A DNA stretch of 64,000 nucleotides. Origin: Campylobacter concisus. GTDB lineage: Bacteria > Campylobacterota > Campylobacteria > Campylobacterales > Campylobacteraceae. The notes under the pieces were generated by a model. That model saw only the letters and a list, made by a program, of their open reading frames with translations. It did no database searches and had not been told where the DNA came from. Within the stretch, counting starts at the first letter, position 1, and every line of letters begins with the position of its first letter. The translations under genes and the position numbers were made by a program. Of this stretch, positions 17,212 through 27,245 are shown piece by piece. The DNA is taken from contig NZ_PIRF01000006.1 in assembly GCF_003049705.1 (NCBI RefSeq), forward strand, positions 1-64,000, written 5' to 3'.

Positions 17212-17615
17212 GAAAAGGATGCTTAAAATTTGTTTTTGGCTAATATTAATTGTACGGTTAAGCTGATTTGACATCGGTAAATTTTTAAAATAAAAAATAC
17301 ATAATAAAGGCCATTTGTAAGATATGCGGACACCAAATGGATGAATATTGGATTTACTAAGATATGTTTTTATTGTAAAGTTCTTCTATATTAAGTATCT
17401 TACTTTTTAGCCTCATGTGAACAGCTATTGCTATACGATAGATGATGTGTGATTCATAATAGTAAGAATTGTAGTGAATCGACGACATTGATTGCACATA
17501 TGGCTAAATAAGTTATTTTTGAACTAAAGAGTTGTTTAAAGACGACATATATTTTAAACTGCAGTCAATAAATAAAAATCTATAAGAACATATATCTAGA
17601 ATATTTAAGATTAGG
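17212..17615. other. Non-coding stretch between the tRNA promoter and the rpsR terminator
   Basis: About 400 bases with no credible gene on either strand and many stops in all frames. The only structure I see is an inverted repeat, CCATTTG at 17311-17317 with CAAATGG at 17334-17340. Base composition is mixed, less A/T-monotonous than the usual intergenic DNA here, so it may be a decayed gene or element. Confidence 0.5.
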
Positions 17616-17642
17616 ATTAAACCCCATTAATAGGGGTTTAAT
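17616..17642 (-). terminator. Terminator of the rpsF-ssb-rpsR operon
   Basis: A perfect 10-bp stem (17616-17625 with 17633-17642, loop ATTAATA) with four G-C pairs lies 12 bases past the rpsR stop. The T tract on the minus strand is poor. Confidence 0.65.
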
Positions 17643-17653
17643 AAATTAAATAA

Positions 17654-17914
17654 TTATAGTCCATCAAAAGGATTTGAAACTACATCTTTGCGATCTACTA
17701 TGTAAGGTATAATAGCTGCATGACGAGCTCTTTTGATCGCTTTTTCTACCATTTCTTGATGTCTTTTTGATGTGCCAGTTAAACGCCTTGGCATTATTTT
17801 AAATCTCTCTGATAAGCAATACTTCAAAAGAGAAGTATCCTTATAATCTATAAAATCAATTTTAGCTTCTGTAAATTTACAATATTTGCGTGAATATTTT
17901 CTTTTTTCTGCCAT
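17654..17914 (-). CDS. rpsR: 30S ribosomal protein S18
   Basis: Small-subunit protein that sits beside S6 on the platform. The 86 residues have the S18 core ([21 protein letters not shown] and [11 protein letters not shown]). It is last in the classic rpsF-ssb-rpsR operon, 15 bases after ssb, behind AAAGGATAG. Confidence 0.97.
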   Translation of the reverse strand: MAEKRKYSRKYCKFTEAKIDFIDYKDTSLLKYCLSERFKIMPRRLTGTSKRHQEMVEKAIKRARHAAIIPYIVDRKDVVSNPFDGL

Positions 17915-17929
17915 TTTCTATCCTTTAAA

Positions 17930-18487
17930 TTAAAACGGTATTTCGTTGTCGCCATCAAAATTATCGGCGTCAATGTTTATATCAGGGATTTTCTCCTCAT
18001 AGTACTCTTCTTGTACTTTTTTATTTTGTGGTTGCATTTGCTGTCTTTGTGGCGCTGAATTTTGATATCCACCATTACCATAGCTATTGTTTGAACCATT
18101 ATTTCGTTGTTGCGAGTATGAACTATTTTGATTAAATCCACCTTGACTTTGTCCATTAGCTCCGCTATTTCCGCCAAGCATCTCCATATTTTCAACTACG
18201 ATTGAGTGCTTTGAGCGGTTTTGTCCATTATTGTCGGTCCATTGATCAAATTTCAATCTTCCTTCAACTAGAAGTTTGGAGCCTTTGCTTAAATATTGAT
18301 TTGCTATTTCAGCTGATTTGCCAAAGAATGATATGTCAATAAAGCACGTTTCTTCACGTTTCTCGCCGTTAGTATTAAATTTTCTAGTAACAGCGATACC
18401 AGAATTTCCTATAGCAGATCCACTAGTAGTATATCTAAGCTCTATATCTCTAGTTAAATTTCCAACCAAGACTACTTTATTGAACAT
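17930..18487 (-). CDS. ssb: Single-stranded DNA-binding protein
   Basis: Coats single-stranded DNA in replication, repair and recombination. The 185 residues comprise an OB fold (about 1-105, starting MFNKVVLVGNLTRDIELR), a Gly/Gln/Asn-rich linker (about 106-165) and the acidic C-terminal tip DGDNEIPF that binds partner proteins. It lies between rpsF and rpsR. Confidence 0.97.
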   Translation of the reverse strand: MFNKVVLVGNLTRDIELRYTTSGSAIGNSGIAVTRKFNTNGEKREETCFIDISFFGKSAEIANQYLSKGSKLLVEGRLKFDQWTDNNGQNRSKHSIVVENMEMLGGNSGANGQSQGGFNQNSSYSQQRNNGSNNSYGNGGYQNSAPQRQQMQPQNKKVQEEYYEEKIPDINIDADNFDGDNEIPF

Positions 18488-18500
18488 TTTTTATCCTTGA

Positions 18501-18920
18501 TTATTCTTCTGCAAAAGTTTGCTCGTCTACTTTTTCAACTCTTGGCTCGCGTGGTGCTCTTGGCTCGCGAGTCTCTTTTTTGATAGTTTGTTTGATGCCT
18601 TTGCAAAGTCTTTCCCAAGCTGCGATTTCGCGTTTATTTTCATATTTAACGCTTAAAAATCTTATGATATCCTCAGTGATCCTTACATTTCTTGTAAGCT
18701 CTGCAAGAAGTGCTGGCGGGGCTTTGTAATAGATAACAAAGTATGTTCCACGCTCATATTTTTTGATGGTATAGGCTAGTTTTCTAGTGCCCATCTCAAC
18801 GACAGTAGCGATCTCGCCGCCGTTTTTTGTTATAACTTCTTTTACGAAGTCAACTTTAGCTTTAACTTCCTCTTCCGTTAGTGTCGGCTTAAGAATAAAT
18901 AAAAGCTCGTAATGTTTCAT
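18501..18920 (-). CDS. rpsF: 30S ribosomal protein S6
   Basis: Partner of S18 in the small subunit and first gene of the rpsF-ssb-rpsR operon, preceded by AAGGAGAAG. The 139-residue protein has the S6 fold (start [19 protein letters not shown]). It also has a charged C-terminal tail (about 105-139, rich in E, R, P) that is longer than in E. coli before modification. Confidence 0.97.
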   Translation of the reverse strand: MKHYELLFILKPTLTEEEVKAKVDFVKEVITKNGGEIATVVEMGTRKLAYTIKKYERGTYFVIYYKAPPALLAELTRNVRITEDIIRFLSVKYENKREIAAWERLCKGIKQTIKKETREPRAPREPRVEKVDEQTFAEE

Positions 18921-18997
18921 TTCTTCTCCTTATGGATATTTAGCTCACTTTGTGAGCAAGGATTTTGCTTTAAGCAAGGGTGGATTTTAGCTTAAAG

Positions 18998-19996
18998 TTA
19001 CTTAATATTTGCTGTTGATATGAGATGTTGTAAATTTAAAATAGTTGATAATACAAAAATTTCTTTATCCATTTTTGTGTTTGTTTTTAGCTCTAGCTCG
19101 GCTAAATTTAGCGTTTTAAATATCTCCAAATAGGTATTTAAATTTAGTTTTAAGCTATTTGCTTTTAATAAATTTGCAACATTTACAGGCGGTTGATAAC
19201 CAATCGCTTCATCTAAATTTAATCGGCCATTTATCTTAATGTAAGAGTAAATTTTAAATAGCCTAAAAAATGCTTTGTAAAGTGAGTTTAGAAGTAAAAT
19301 TTCATTAAAATTTGGATCTTCTAGATAGGTAAAAAAGTCGTTTTTTATATCTTTTAGTGCCATAAATTTGTTAAAAAAATCATCAAAATTTATCCCGCCA
19401 AGCCCAAAAACTAGCCTTTTTACATCATCTTGTTCGATGTGTGTGTTTAGGCTCTTTAGTTTTGTTAGCTCGCTTGCTGCAAGGTATAAATTTTCATTGT
19501 GGGTAAAATAAAGCTCATAAAGTGCATTTTTAGTTATGTTTAGGCCTATTTTGGCTGAGTTTTTAGCTAGTAAATTTATCGCTTCATCCGGAGTTGAGGG
19601 CTTAAAAAATCTCGCAAAATTTGTCCCAAAAGCCTTTTGCGTATCAAAAACTAGCTTCATATCGGCCTCATAAAGCTCAAATAAAAAGTAGTTGTCTTGG
19701 CTTTTTGAGCAAAGCGAGATGAGCTCTTTTAACTCTTTTGCCGGGATCTTTTTGTCGCTTTTTATATAAAGGATATTTTTGCCGCCAAAAAGCGACTGCT
19801 CGCTTAGATGAGAGCTTGCTTGCGCGTAGTTGTACTCATCAAAATAAAGGCTTAATAAATTTGCGTCTTCGCTTGAGTAAAAGCTTAAAATTTCCTTGCC
19901 AAAAAGCTCGATCTGAAACTCATCTGCCCCAAAAAGCAAGAAGTAGTTGCTTAAATTTGCATTTGCTAAATTTAGCTCCAAATCTTTTCTATACAT
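18998..19996 (-). CDS. holA: DNA polymerase III subunit delta
   Basis: Clamp-loader subunit that opens the beta clamp. The 332-residue length and N-terminal pattern (YFLLFGADEFQIELFGKEIL, then LFGGKNILYIKS) match the HolA family, including its Campylobacter forms. It overlaps rnr by 8 bases, so the two are probably co-translated. The ending is helical, as expected for the collar domain. Confidence 0.88.
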   Translation of the reverse strand: MYRKDLELNLANANLSNYFLLFGADEFQIELFGKEILSFYSSEDANLLSLYFDEYNYAQASSHLSEQSLFGGKNILYIKSDKKIPAKELKELISLCSKSQDNYFLFELYEADMKLVFDTQKAFGTNFARFFKPSTPDEAINLLAKNSAKIGLNITKNALYELYFTHNENLYLAASELTKLKSLNTHIEQDDVKRLVFGLGGINFDDFFNKFMALKDIKNDFFTYLEDPNFNEILLLNSLYKAFFRLFKIYSYIKINGRLNLDEAIGYQPPVNVANLLKANSLKLNLNTYLEIFKTLNLAELELKTNTKMDKEIFVLSTILNLQHLISTANIK

Positions 19997-21908
19997 CGAT
20001 CTTTCTTACTACTTTTGCAAAAATTTTAGCACTTGCGATGTCGGCCTCTGTGATCTTGACGACAAGTTTTTGGAGTAAATTTGCGCTGTATCCTGTTATG
20101 AAAATCCTAGCTCCAACAAAATGATCATCAAGCTTGGCAACCAAGACATTTTGGTTTTCGCTCACGTAGCAACGCACCTCTTTGCCAATGTTTGCGGCTG
20201 CCCAGCGTGCAAATTTCCTATCCATAAAGTCGTAGGCTACCTTGTCGGCTTCTCTTTCAAGTTCGCTTAAATTTGCGCAGGTGCTTTGGATGTTTAAAAG
20301 CAAGAAGTTGTAAAGCTTCTCATCTTTTGAAATTTTAGCCTTTAAAAGTCTGTGCAAAATAAGGTCAGAATAGCGTCTAATAGGGCTTGTAAAGTGTGTG
20401 TATCTATCAAATCCAAGCCCGAAGTGGCCTAAATTTTCACTTGAGTACTCAGCTTTTTTTTGAGACTTGATGATGAGCTTATCTATCTCTTCACGGTTGC
20501 CTAGCTCGTCGGCTTTTATTTGGATCTTTCTTATCAAATTTGCAAGATCACTCTCGTAGGTAAAGTCAAGCCCCAAAAGTTGTAAATCTTCAAGCAAGGT
20601 ATCTATCTTTTTAAAATCAGGCGAAGCGTGGTTTCTAAAAACGCCCTTTGTGATGAGCTTTGCGGCAGCTTTATTTGCTAAAAGCATGCAGTCCTCGACA
20701 AGTCTATGTGAGTCGGAGTCACTTTCAAACCTAGTTTGAGAAATTTGACCCTCTTCATCAAGACTCATTCTAAGCTCTTTTGTCCTAAAGTCAAATGCAT
20801 GCAAAAGCCTTTTTTTGCGAAGCTTTGTGGTGGGTTTAAAAAGTGGCTTGATCCATGAAATTTCACACTCTCTTTTGCCTTCTAAAATTTCATCGATCTC
20901 ATCGTAGTTAAAGCGCCTTTTTGAAAGGATAATCGCTTCAAAAAGCTCCTCTTTTTTTACCTCGTTGTTTGCATCAAGTGAAATTTTAAAACAAAATGCA
21001 AGGCGCGGTACATTTGGCTTTAGCGAGCAGATATTTTCACTAAGCGCGCGCGGCAACATCGGTACTGAGATGTGCGGAAAGTAGATAGAAAAGCCTCTTT
21101 TTTTAGCCTCGCTATCAATGGCGCTATATGCGGTCACATACTCGCTTACATCAGCGATTGCGACGTAAATTTCACGCTTTTTCTCATCAAAATATATGGC
21201 GTCATCAAAGTCTTTGGCATCGACTGGATCGATCGTGCAAAACTCTAAATTTCTTAGATCAACTCTATTTGGATACATGCTAGCATCGACTTCGTCGCCA
21301 AAAGCCTTTGCCTCAAGCTCACAAGCCTCGCTAAATTTATCGTTTTTATTATAGATAGCAAGCGAAATTTTCTCATCGCTTAATGGATCTTCTAAATTTC
21401 CTAAAACCTCGACTATTTCGTTATTTAGGTTGTTTACCTTAAGTAGCGTCCCAAGTGGGAGCATCTTTAGGCTTTTTTGAGTCGCTTTTAAGGTCGTGCT
21501 TAGCCCTGTTTTTAAATTTACTCCTAAAATGGCCGCTCCAAAGCGTTTTGTATAGACCACACTTGTCTCATTGGCAAGCTTTAGGCTCATTACTATTTTA
21601 GCGCTTTGGCGTTTTTTCTTAAGCGGCAAAAGCTTTGCTAACACGATATCGCCAAGGTGAGAATTGTTTAAATTTTTATTTTCTACGATTATGTCTTGCT
21701 TGAAGCGTTTATCAAACGGCATGATAAAGCCAGTTGCGTTTTGACTGATGTCTAGCTTGCCGCAGACGTAGCCATTGTTTAGGTAAAATTTATCTTTATG
21801 GGAGCTTACGGCACCAAGATTTAAGAGATTTCGTAAAATCTCTTTATCTTCGTTTGAAACTTCTTTTTCCTTGATGCCAACTAGTAGTGAGGTTAGAAAT
21901 TCTTTCAC
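19989..21908 (-). CDS. rnr: Ribonuclease R / VacB-type 3'-5' exoribonuclease
   Basis: Degrades structured RNA processively. The 639 residues hold cold-shock-like folds in the N-terminal third and an RNB catalytic domain with the acidic metal site DPVDAKDFDDAIYFDE near residues 227-242. The C-terminal S1 region is short. E. coli RNase R has about 810 residues; the shorter form is normal for Campylobacter. It overlaps the HDOD gene upstream by 4 bases and holA downstream by 8, making a three-gene unit. Confidence 0.92.
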   Translation of the reverse strand: MKEFLTSLLVGIKEKEVSNEDKEILRNLLNLGAVSSHKDKFYLNNGYVCGKLDISQNATGFIMPFDKRFKQDIIVENKNLNNSHLGDIVLAKLLPLKKKRQSAKIVMSLKLANETSVVYTKRFGAAILGVNLKTGLSTTLKATQKSLKMLPLGTLLKVNNLNNEIVEVLGNLEDPLSDEKISLAIYNKNDKFSEACELEAKAFGDEVDASMYPNRVDLRNLEFCTIDPVDAKDFDDAIYFDEKKREIYVAIADVSEYVTAYSAIDSEAKKRGFSIYFPHISVPMLPRALSENICSLKPNVPRLAFCFKISLDANNEVKKEELFEAIILSKRRFNYDEIDEILEGKRECEISWIKPLFKPTTKLRKKRLLHAFDFRTKELRMSLDEEGQISQTRFESDSDSHRLVEDCMLLANKAAAKLITKGVFRNHASPDFKKIDTLLEDLQLLGLDFTYESDLANLIRKIQIKADELGNREEIDKLIIKSQKKAEYSSENLGHFGLGFDRYTHFTSPIRRYSDLILHRLLKAKISKDEKLYNFLLLNIQSTCANLSELEREADKVAYDFMDRKFARWAAANIGKEVRCYVSENQNVLVAKLDDHFVGARIFITGYSANLLQKLVVKITEADIASAKIFAKVVRKIDV

Positions 21909-22723
21909 AAATTATCTTTGACTTTAGCGACAGCCATTAAAAACGTATCATGTCCAAAGCCGTATTCGTCAAGAAGAGGTAGGGTATTTTGTATGCTTAT
22001 ATCATCAAGTTGATTAAAGATATTTACAGCTGTTTTTATCACTTTTAGGGCTTTTGCGTAATCTTTTATATGATCTGGTGCCTCTTCTGGATTATTTGAA
22101 TAGAGTATTGAGCTGCTAAGCTCTGTTTCAAGGTTCCATTGTTCAAAAATTTTAGCAGTAACTTCTTCATTTGACATATCTAAAATTTCTGTTTCAAATA
22201 GGGCAAGATCGATTGGGCTAGATATATTTTTAAGTTTTTCTCTAAATTCGGTGTCTTGTTTATTTTCGGCTAATTCGTGAGCAAGAACTATCTTGCCAAT
22301 CTCAAGCATAAATGAAGCTGGAGAGAGAATTTCTAAGCTTTTAGGATTAACTTTAGAATGCCAATTGTACATCAGTGCATTTTGTATTATCGAGATATTT
22401 AAAAAATCTTGTGTAGTAATGCCATAAGGCTCTAAATTTATAGAAAAGCTCTTTTTAATCGTGCTTGAAAGCGCAAAACCTCGAATAGTAGCCATACCAA
22501 AAAGAGAAATAGCTCTTGCGATGGTTGTGATCTCTTGAGAAAACCCATAAAGTGGAGAGTTTGCTGAACGCAAGATATTTGCTGTTAGCATCGGATCCTT
22601 TTCGACCACTTTTGTAAGATCACTTATTGAGCTGTTTTCATCCGCATGTAAGCGTTGAATTTGTATAACTGTGTCATCTAATGGTGGAAGTGCTTTGATT
22701 TTTTTAAAAACTGATTCATTCAT
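21905..22723 (-). CDS. HDOD domain protein
   Basis: A 272-residue cytoplasmic protein of the HDOD family (HD-related output domain), which lacks phosphohydrolase activity and is linked to signalling or RNA metabolism. Seen here: LPPLDDTVIQIQRLHAD at the start, then DPMLTANILRSANSPLYG and ISLFGMATIRGFAL. It is first in an operon with rnr and holA, overlapping rnr. Its ligand and role are unknown. Confidence 0.85.
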   Translation of the reverse strand: MNESVFKKIKALPPLDDTVIQIQRLHADENSSISDLTKVVEKDPMLTANILRSANSPLYGFSQEITTIARAISLFGMATIRGFALSSTIKKSFSINLEPYGITTQDFLNISIIQNALMYNWHSKVNPKSLEILSPASFMLEIGKIVLAHELAENKQDTEFREKLKNISSPIDLALFETEILDMSNEEVTAKIFEQWNLETELSSSILYSNNPEEAPDHIKDYAKALKVIKTAVNIFNQLDDISIQNTLPLLDEYGFGHDTFLMAVAKVKDNL

Positions 22724-22830
22724 TGAGTTATCTCTTTTTTTGAAATTTCAGCGTATTTTATCAAAATAAATTATCATAAAACTTAAAAAGAGTTTCTATA
22801 TATTTCAGCCGAATTTTTGCTGGCTAAAGT

Positions 22831-23888
<1,058 letters not shown>

Positions 23889-23891
23889 GCC

Positions 23892-25283
23892 TTGAGCGAA
23901 AAAAAGACTGCAAAGAAGCGACCCACAAAAAATAGTGCAGGTCGCTCTCACAATAAAACCTATCTTGGTATCGGCATTATCGCAGCTATTTTGATAATAG
24001 CACTTAGCGTAGCCCTTAGTATAAAAAATAATGGTGCAGAACAGATAAGCAAAGCAAATGAGCCAAAGATAGAGAAGCAAATTTCTAAAAAAGCTGAGCC
24101 AAAGGTTGCCAGTAAAGAGAAAAAACAAGAATACGAAAAGAGAAAATACCCTCTAAAATTTGATGAAGATGAAAATTTAAGTAAAATTTTTACCGATCCT
24201 AAGCATAAAAGTGAGCTTGTTTTAAATTCAAAAGTTGAGCCAAAAGAGCAAAAAAAGATAGCTGAAGTAAAGAGTGAAGCCAAAAAAGAAGAGATAAAAA
24301 AAGAGCAAAACGATACTAAAAATTTACTTGCAAGTTATAAAAATACAGAGCCTAGTGTAATAGAAAATGAACAAAAGATAGAGCCATTTTATAGCTCAAA
24401 AATCGAACAAAAAACCGAGTTAAAACCTCAAAATTTTGAAGCAAAAGTCGATCAAAATAAAAGTACTGAAATAGAAAAAAAAGAGAAAATTAAAAGCGAG
24501 AACATAAAAGTCGAGCCAGCTAAAAAAACTGAAAATTTAACTACCAAAAAGATAGAAAAAACAAAATACGAAGAAAAAAATATAAAAAAAGATAGCTTTG
24601 AAGCGGTACCTTTTACGCCAAGCGCTAGCATAAAAGGACGTGCAAAGCTCGTCATCATAATAGACGATGTGGCGACATTTGAACATGCGAGTATGATAAA
24701 ATCGCTTGGCCTAGAAATCACGCCGTCTATTTTTCCAGCGACAAAGACTCATCCAGATACGCCAAATATCGCAAGAACATTTGAGTTTTATATGATACAT
24801 CTTCCGATGCAAGCAAAACACTTTGATAGCCCAGAGATAGGCACTCTCACGATCAATGAGAGCTTTGAGAGCATGCACGAAAAGATAAAAAAGATACGCA
24901 AAGACTTCCCACGTGCAAAATATACAAACAACCATACAGGATCGCGCTTTACAAGCGATTTTGACGCTATGGATAAGGCTTATAGGGCGCTGATAGAGCA
25001 GGGCTTTGTCTTTGTTGATAGTAAAACTATCGCTCAAACCGCAGTAGCAAGAGCTGCAAAAAAACATAATCAGCCATACATTTCAAGAGATATATTTTTA
25101 GACGACGATCCATCGGCTAGTGCTGTTAGGCGTGAGCTTGTGGCTGCTGTAAATTTGGCTAAAAAAAGAGGCTACGCGATCGCCATTGGGCATCCAAAGA
25201 AAAATACGATCGCAGTGATAAAAGAGAGTAAAAATAATCTTTTAAAAGATGTTGATGTGGTTTATCTAAAAGATATTTTATGA
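23892..25283 (+). CDS. Divergent polysaccharide deacetylase family protein with long charged linker
   Basis: A 463-residue protein: cytoplasmic N-terminus, one membrane helix (about 24-45), and a Lys/Glu-rich low-complexity stretch (about 50-235). A C-terminal YibQ/DUF610-type polysaccharide deacetylase-like domain (about 250-463) follows, with IIDD, HLPMQAKHF and NNHTGSRF as likely metal or catalytic motifs. It would act outside the inner membrane on an unknown glycan. It starts with TTG 3 bases after the ilvC stop, without a strong ribosome site, and overlaps dprA by 4 bases. Confidence 0.8.
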   Translation: MSEKKTAKKRPTKNSAGRSHNKTYLGIGIIAAILIIALSVALSIKNNGAEQISKANEPKIEKQISKKAEPKVASKEKKQEYEKRKYPLKFDEDENLSKIFTDPKHKSELVLNSKVEPKEQKKIAEVKSEAKKEEIKKEQNDTKNLLASYKNTEPSVIENEQKIEPFYSSKIEQKTELKPQNFEAKVDQNKSTEIEKKEKIKSENIKVEPAKKTENLTTKKIEKTKYEEKNIKKDSFEAVPFTPSASIKGRAKLVIIIDDVATFEHASMIKSLGLEITPSIFPATKTHPDTPNIARTFEFYMIHLPMQAKHFDSPEIGTLTINESFESMHEKIKKIRKDFPRAKYTNNHTGSRFTSDFDAMDKAYRALIEQGFVFVDSKTIAQTAVARAAKKHNQPYISRDIFLDDDPSASAVRRELVAAVNLAKKRGYAIAIGHPKKNTIAVIKESKNNLLKDVDVVYLKDIL

Positions 25284-26050
25284 GACTTGATTTTATTCCA
25301 GAGCCGTTAAAAAGACTAAAAAATCCACCAAAACAGCTAAATTTTATCGGAGATACTTCGCTTTTATATTTGCCAAAGATCGCAGTTGTTGGCTCAAGAA
25401 AGGCAAGTGTTTATACAAAAGAGTGTGTTGTAGCACTTTGTGCAGCACTAAAAAGTGCAAACATATGCGTGGTAAGTGGCGGAGCAATCGGCGTTGATAT
25501 CGCAGCTCATAAAGCCGCTATGCCACGAACGATTGGCATTTTTGCGAGCGGACTTGACACCATCTATCCAAGCCAAAATAAAGCGGCGATAAATGAAATT
25601 TACACCAAAGCCTTGGCACTTAGTGAGTATGATGAAGGTGAGCCGCCACTTGCTTATAGATTTTTGGAGCGAAACCGCATAGTTGTGGGGCTTTGTGAAG
25701 CTCTAGTCGTCGCGCAAGCTGATCTTAAAAGTGGCTCTATGCAAAGTGCGAGGCTTGCAAATGAGCTTAAAATTCCAGTTTATGTACTGCCACAGCGCAT
25801 GGGTGAAAGCGATGGGACAAATTTTTTGCTTGCAAATAAAAAAGCTGAGCTTATCGATAACTATCATAAATTTGCTTCACTTTTTGGCGAGATAAAAGAG
25901 CAAGAAAAAGACGATGATGAGATATTAGAATTTTGTAAAAATGGCATAAGCCTTGATGAAGTTTTGGCAAAATTTGGCGATATCATCTATGAGTACGAGC
26001 TTGAAGGGCTAGTTGAAATTTCAAATCTAAGAGTAAAGAGCATGCTATGA
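25280..26050 (+). CDS. dprA: DNA-processing protein DprA
   Basis: Loads RecA on incoming single-stranded DNA during natural transformation. The 256-residue protein contains the Rossmann-like core with VGSRKASVYTKE, SGGAIGVDIAAHKAA and GSMQSARLANE. It lacks the N-terminal SAM domain of longer DprA proteins, as in other Campylobacter. It overlaps both neighbours by 4 bases. Confidence 0.93.
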   Translation: MRLDFIPEPLKRLKNPPKQLNFIGDTSLLYLPKIAVVGSRKASVYTKECVVALCAALKSANICVVSGGAIGVDIAAHKAAMPRTIGIFASGLDTIYPSQNKAAINEIYTKALALSEYDEGEPPLAYRFLERNRIVVGLCEALVVAQADLKSGSMQSARLANELKIPVYVLPQRMGESDGTNFLLANKKAELIDNYHKFASLFGEIKEQEKDDDEILEFCKNGISLDEVLAKFGDIIYEYELEGLVEISNLRVKSML

Positions 26051-26436
26051 GAGAGAAATTTATGGCGATCGATGTTGGGCTAAAGCGAATAGGGCTTGCT
26101 TTTGGTTTTGGCGAGATCGTGACTCCGCTTGAGCCAGTGCTTAGAAAAAATAGAAATCAAGCCGCAAGAGATGTGAGTCAAAAGGTAAATGAATATACCC
26201 CAGATACGCTAGTAGTGGGTGTGCCAATCGGTGGTAGTAGCGAAGATGAGATGAGAAGACGCATCGAGCATTTTGTCTCACTTCTTGATGTAAAGGCAAA
26301 TATTGTCTATCAAGATGAAGCCTTTAGTAGCAGTGAAGCTAGTGAAATTTACACCAATACAAGACGAGATGGTAGGCTAGATAGCATTTCAGCCACTATT
26401 ATTTTAAAAAGATATCTTGGGGTAAATAAAAAGTAA
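26047..26436 (+). CDS. ruvX: Holliday junction resolvase-like protein RuvX/YqgF
   Basis: An RNase H-fold protein of 129 residues with the N-terminal acidic motif MAIDVGLKRIGLA, a VVGVPIGG strand and the C-terminal RLDSISATIIL. The family is implicated in pre-16S rRNA 5' processing and was proposed as a Holliday junction resolvase. It overlaps dprA by 4 bases (ATGA). Confidence 0.92.
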   Translation: MREKFMAIDVGLKRIGLAFGFGEIVTPLEPVLRKNRNQAARDVSQKVNEYTPDTLVVGVPIGGSSEDEMRRRIEHFVSLLDVKANIVYQDEAFSSSEASEIYTNTRRDGRLDSISATIILKRYLGVNKK

Positions 26437-26444
26437 AAATCGGT

Positions 26445-27245
26445 CTATTTCTTAAGCGAATTTTTAAAAGCTAGCTGAAAGCTATCTGTGCTAAAGGGCT
26501 GCTTTAATACTGTGACATTATTTGGCAGATCGTTAGCCGACTCATCGCTTTTACAAATGGCTACGATACGAAAATTCTTAATATTTTTAAACTCAAGTAT
26601 ATCTTCTAGCATCGCTTCATCTTTTAAAATTTTACTATCGATAAAAATAATAAATGGGGTAAAAATAGAATCTTTTATATGTCTCATTAGATTGCTAATG
26701 TCGTTTTTGCCGATAACCTTTAGACCTAAAAAATTTATCTGAGCATTAATGGTGTCAAACAAAGCATCGTCATCGCAAGCGACTAAGATGTTTGTATTTG
26801 TTTGATTTTTGATATTTATTTGTCTTTGGATGGCTCTATCGCCTGTTAGTGCTGCACTAAAAGATATTAAAAATTCTCCATCATTGTGAGAGATTATAGA
26901 TTCATTTGCTTTTTTTAGATAGTTATTTATCTTGCTGAGATAGTAGTGACTTGGCCTCATTACGCTATGGCTAGATTTTATCTTAATGTCAAAATGTACA
27001 GATTTGGGACTATAATTTTTAAGTTGAAAGAGAATGTAAATGTCAGCATATTCGGTAGAGTAAAGGAAAAATTTGCAAATATTTTCAAGTGTTTTTATGA
27101 GATTTGTAGCATCAAATTTTAAAAACCTTGGATAACTTGGATCGTAACTAAAAATGATGGAATTTTTAGTGTCTTGCGCATCTTGGTATATGGCGCTAAG
27201 AAAAATTTCCATTCTGTTTATGATATCGATAGGCTTATCTTTCAT
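26445..27245 (-). CDS. Protein with degenerate histidine-kinase ATPase-like and receiver domains
   Basis: A 266-residue cytoplasmic protein that I cannot assign to a named family. The N-terminal half looks like a decayed HATPase domain: an N-box-like TNLIKTLENICKFF but no glycine boxes. The C-terminal third (from about residue 150) reads as a receiver: acidic CDDD after the first strand, candidate phosphoacceptor Asp in FIDSK, Ser/Thr position in AICKSD and the lysine in LKQPF. No DNA-binding domain follows. It overlaps queA by 4 bases and would be translated after it. Confidence 0.7.
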   Translation of the reverse strand: MKDKPIDIINRMEIFLSAIYQDAQDTKNSIIFSYDPSYPRFLKFDATNLIKTLENICKFFLYSTEYADIYILFQLKNYSPKSVHFDIKIKSSHSVMRPSHYYLSKINNYLKKANESIISHNDGEFLISFSAALTGDRAIQRQINIKNQTNTNILVACDDDALFDTINAQINFLGLKVIGKNDISNLMRHIKDSIFTPFIIFIDSKILKDEAMLEDILEFKNIKNFRIVAICKSDESANDLPNNVTVLKQPFSTDSFQLAFKNSLKK

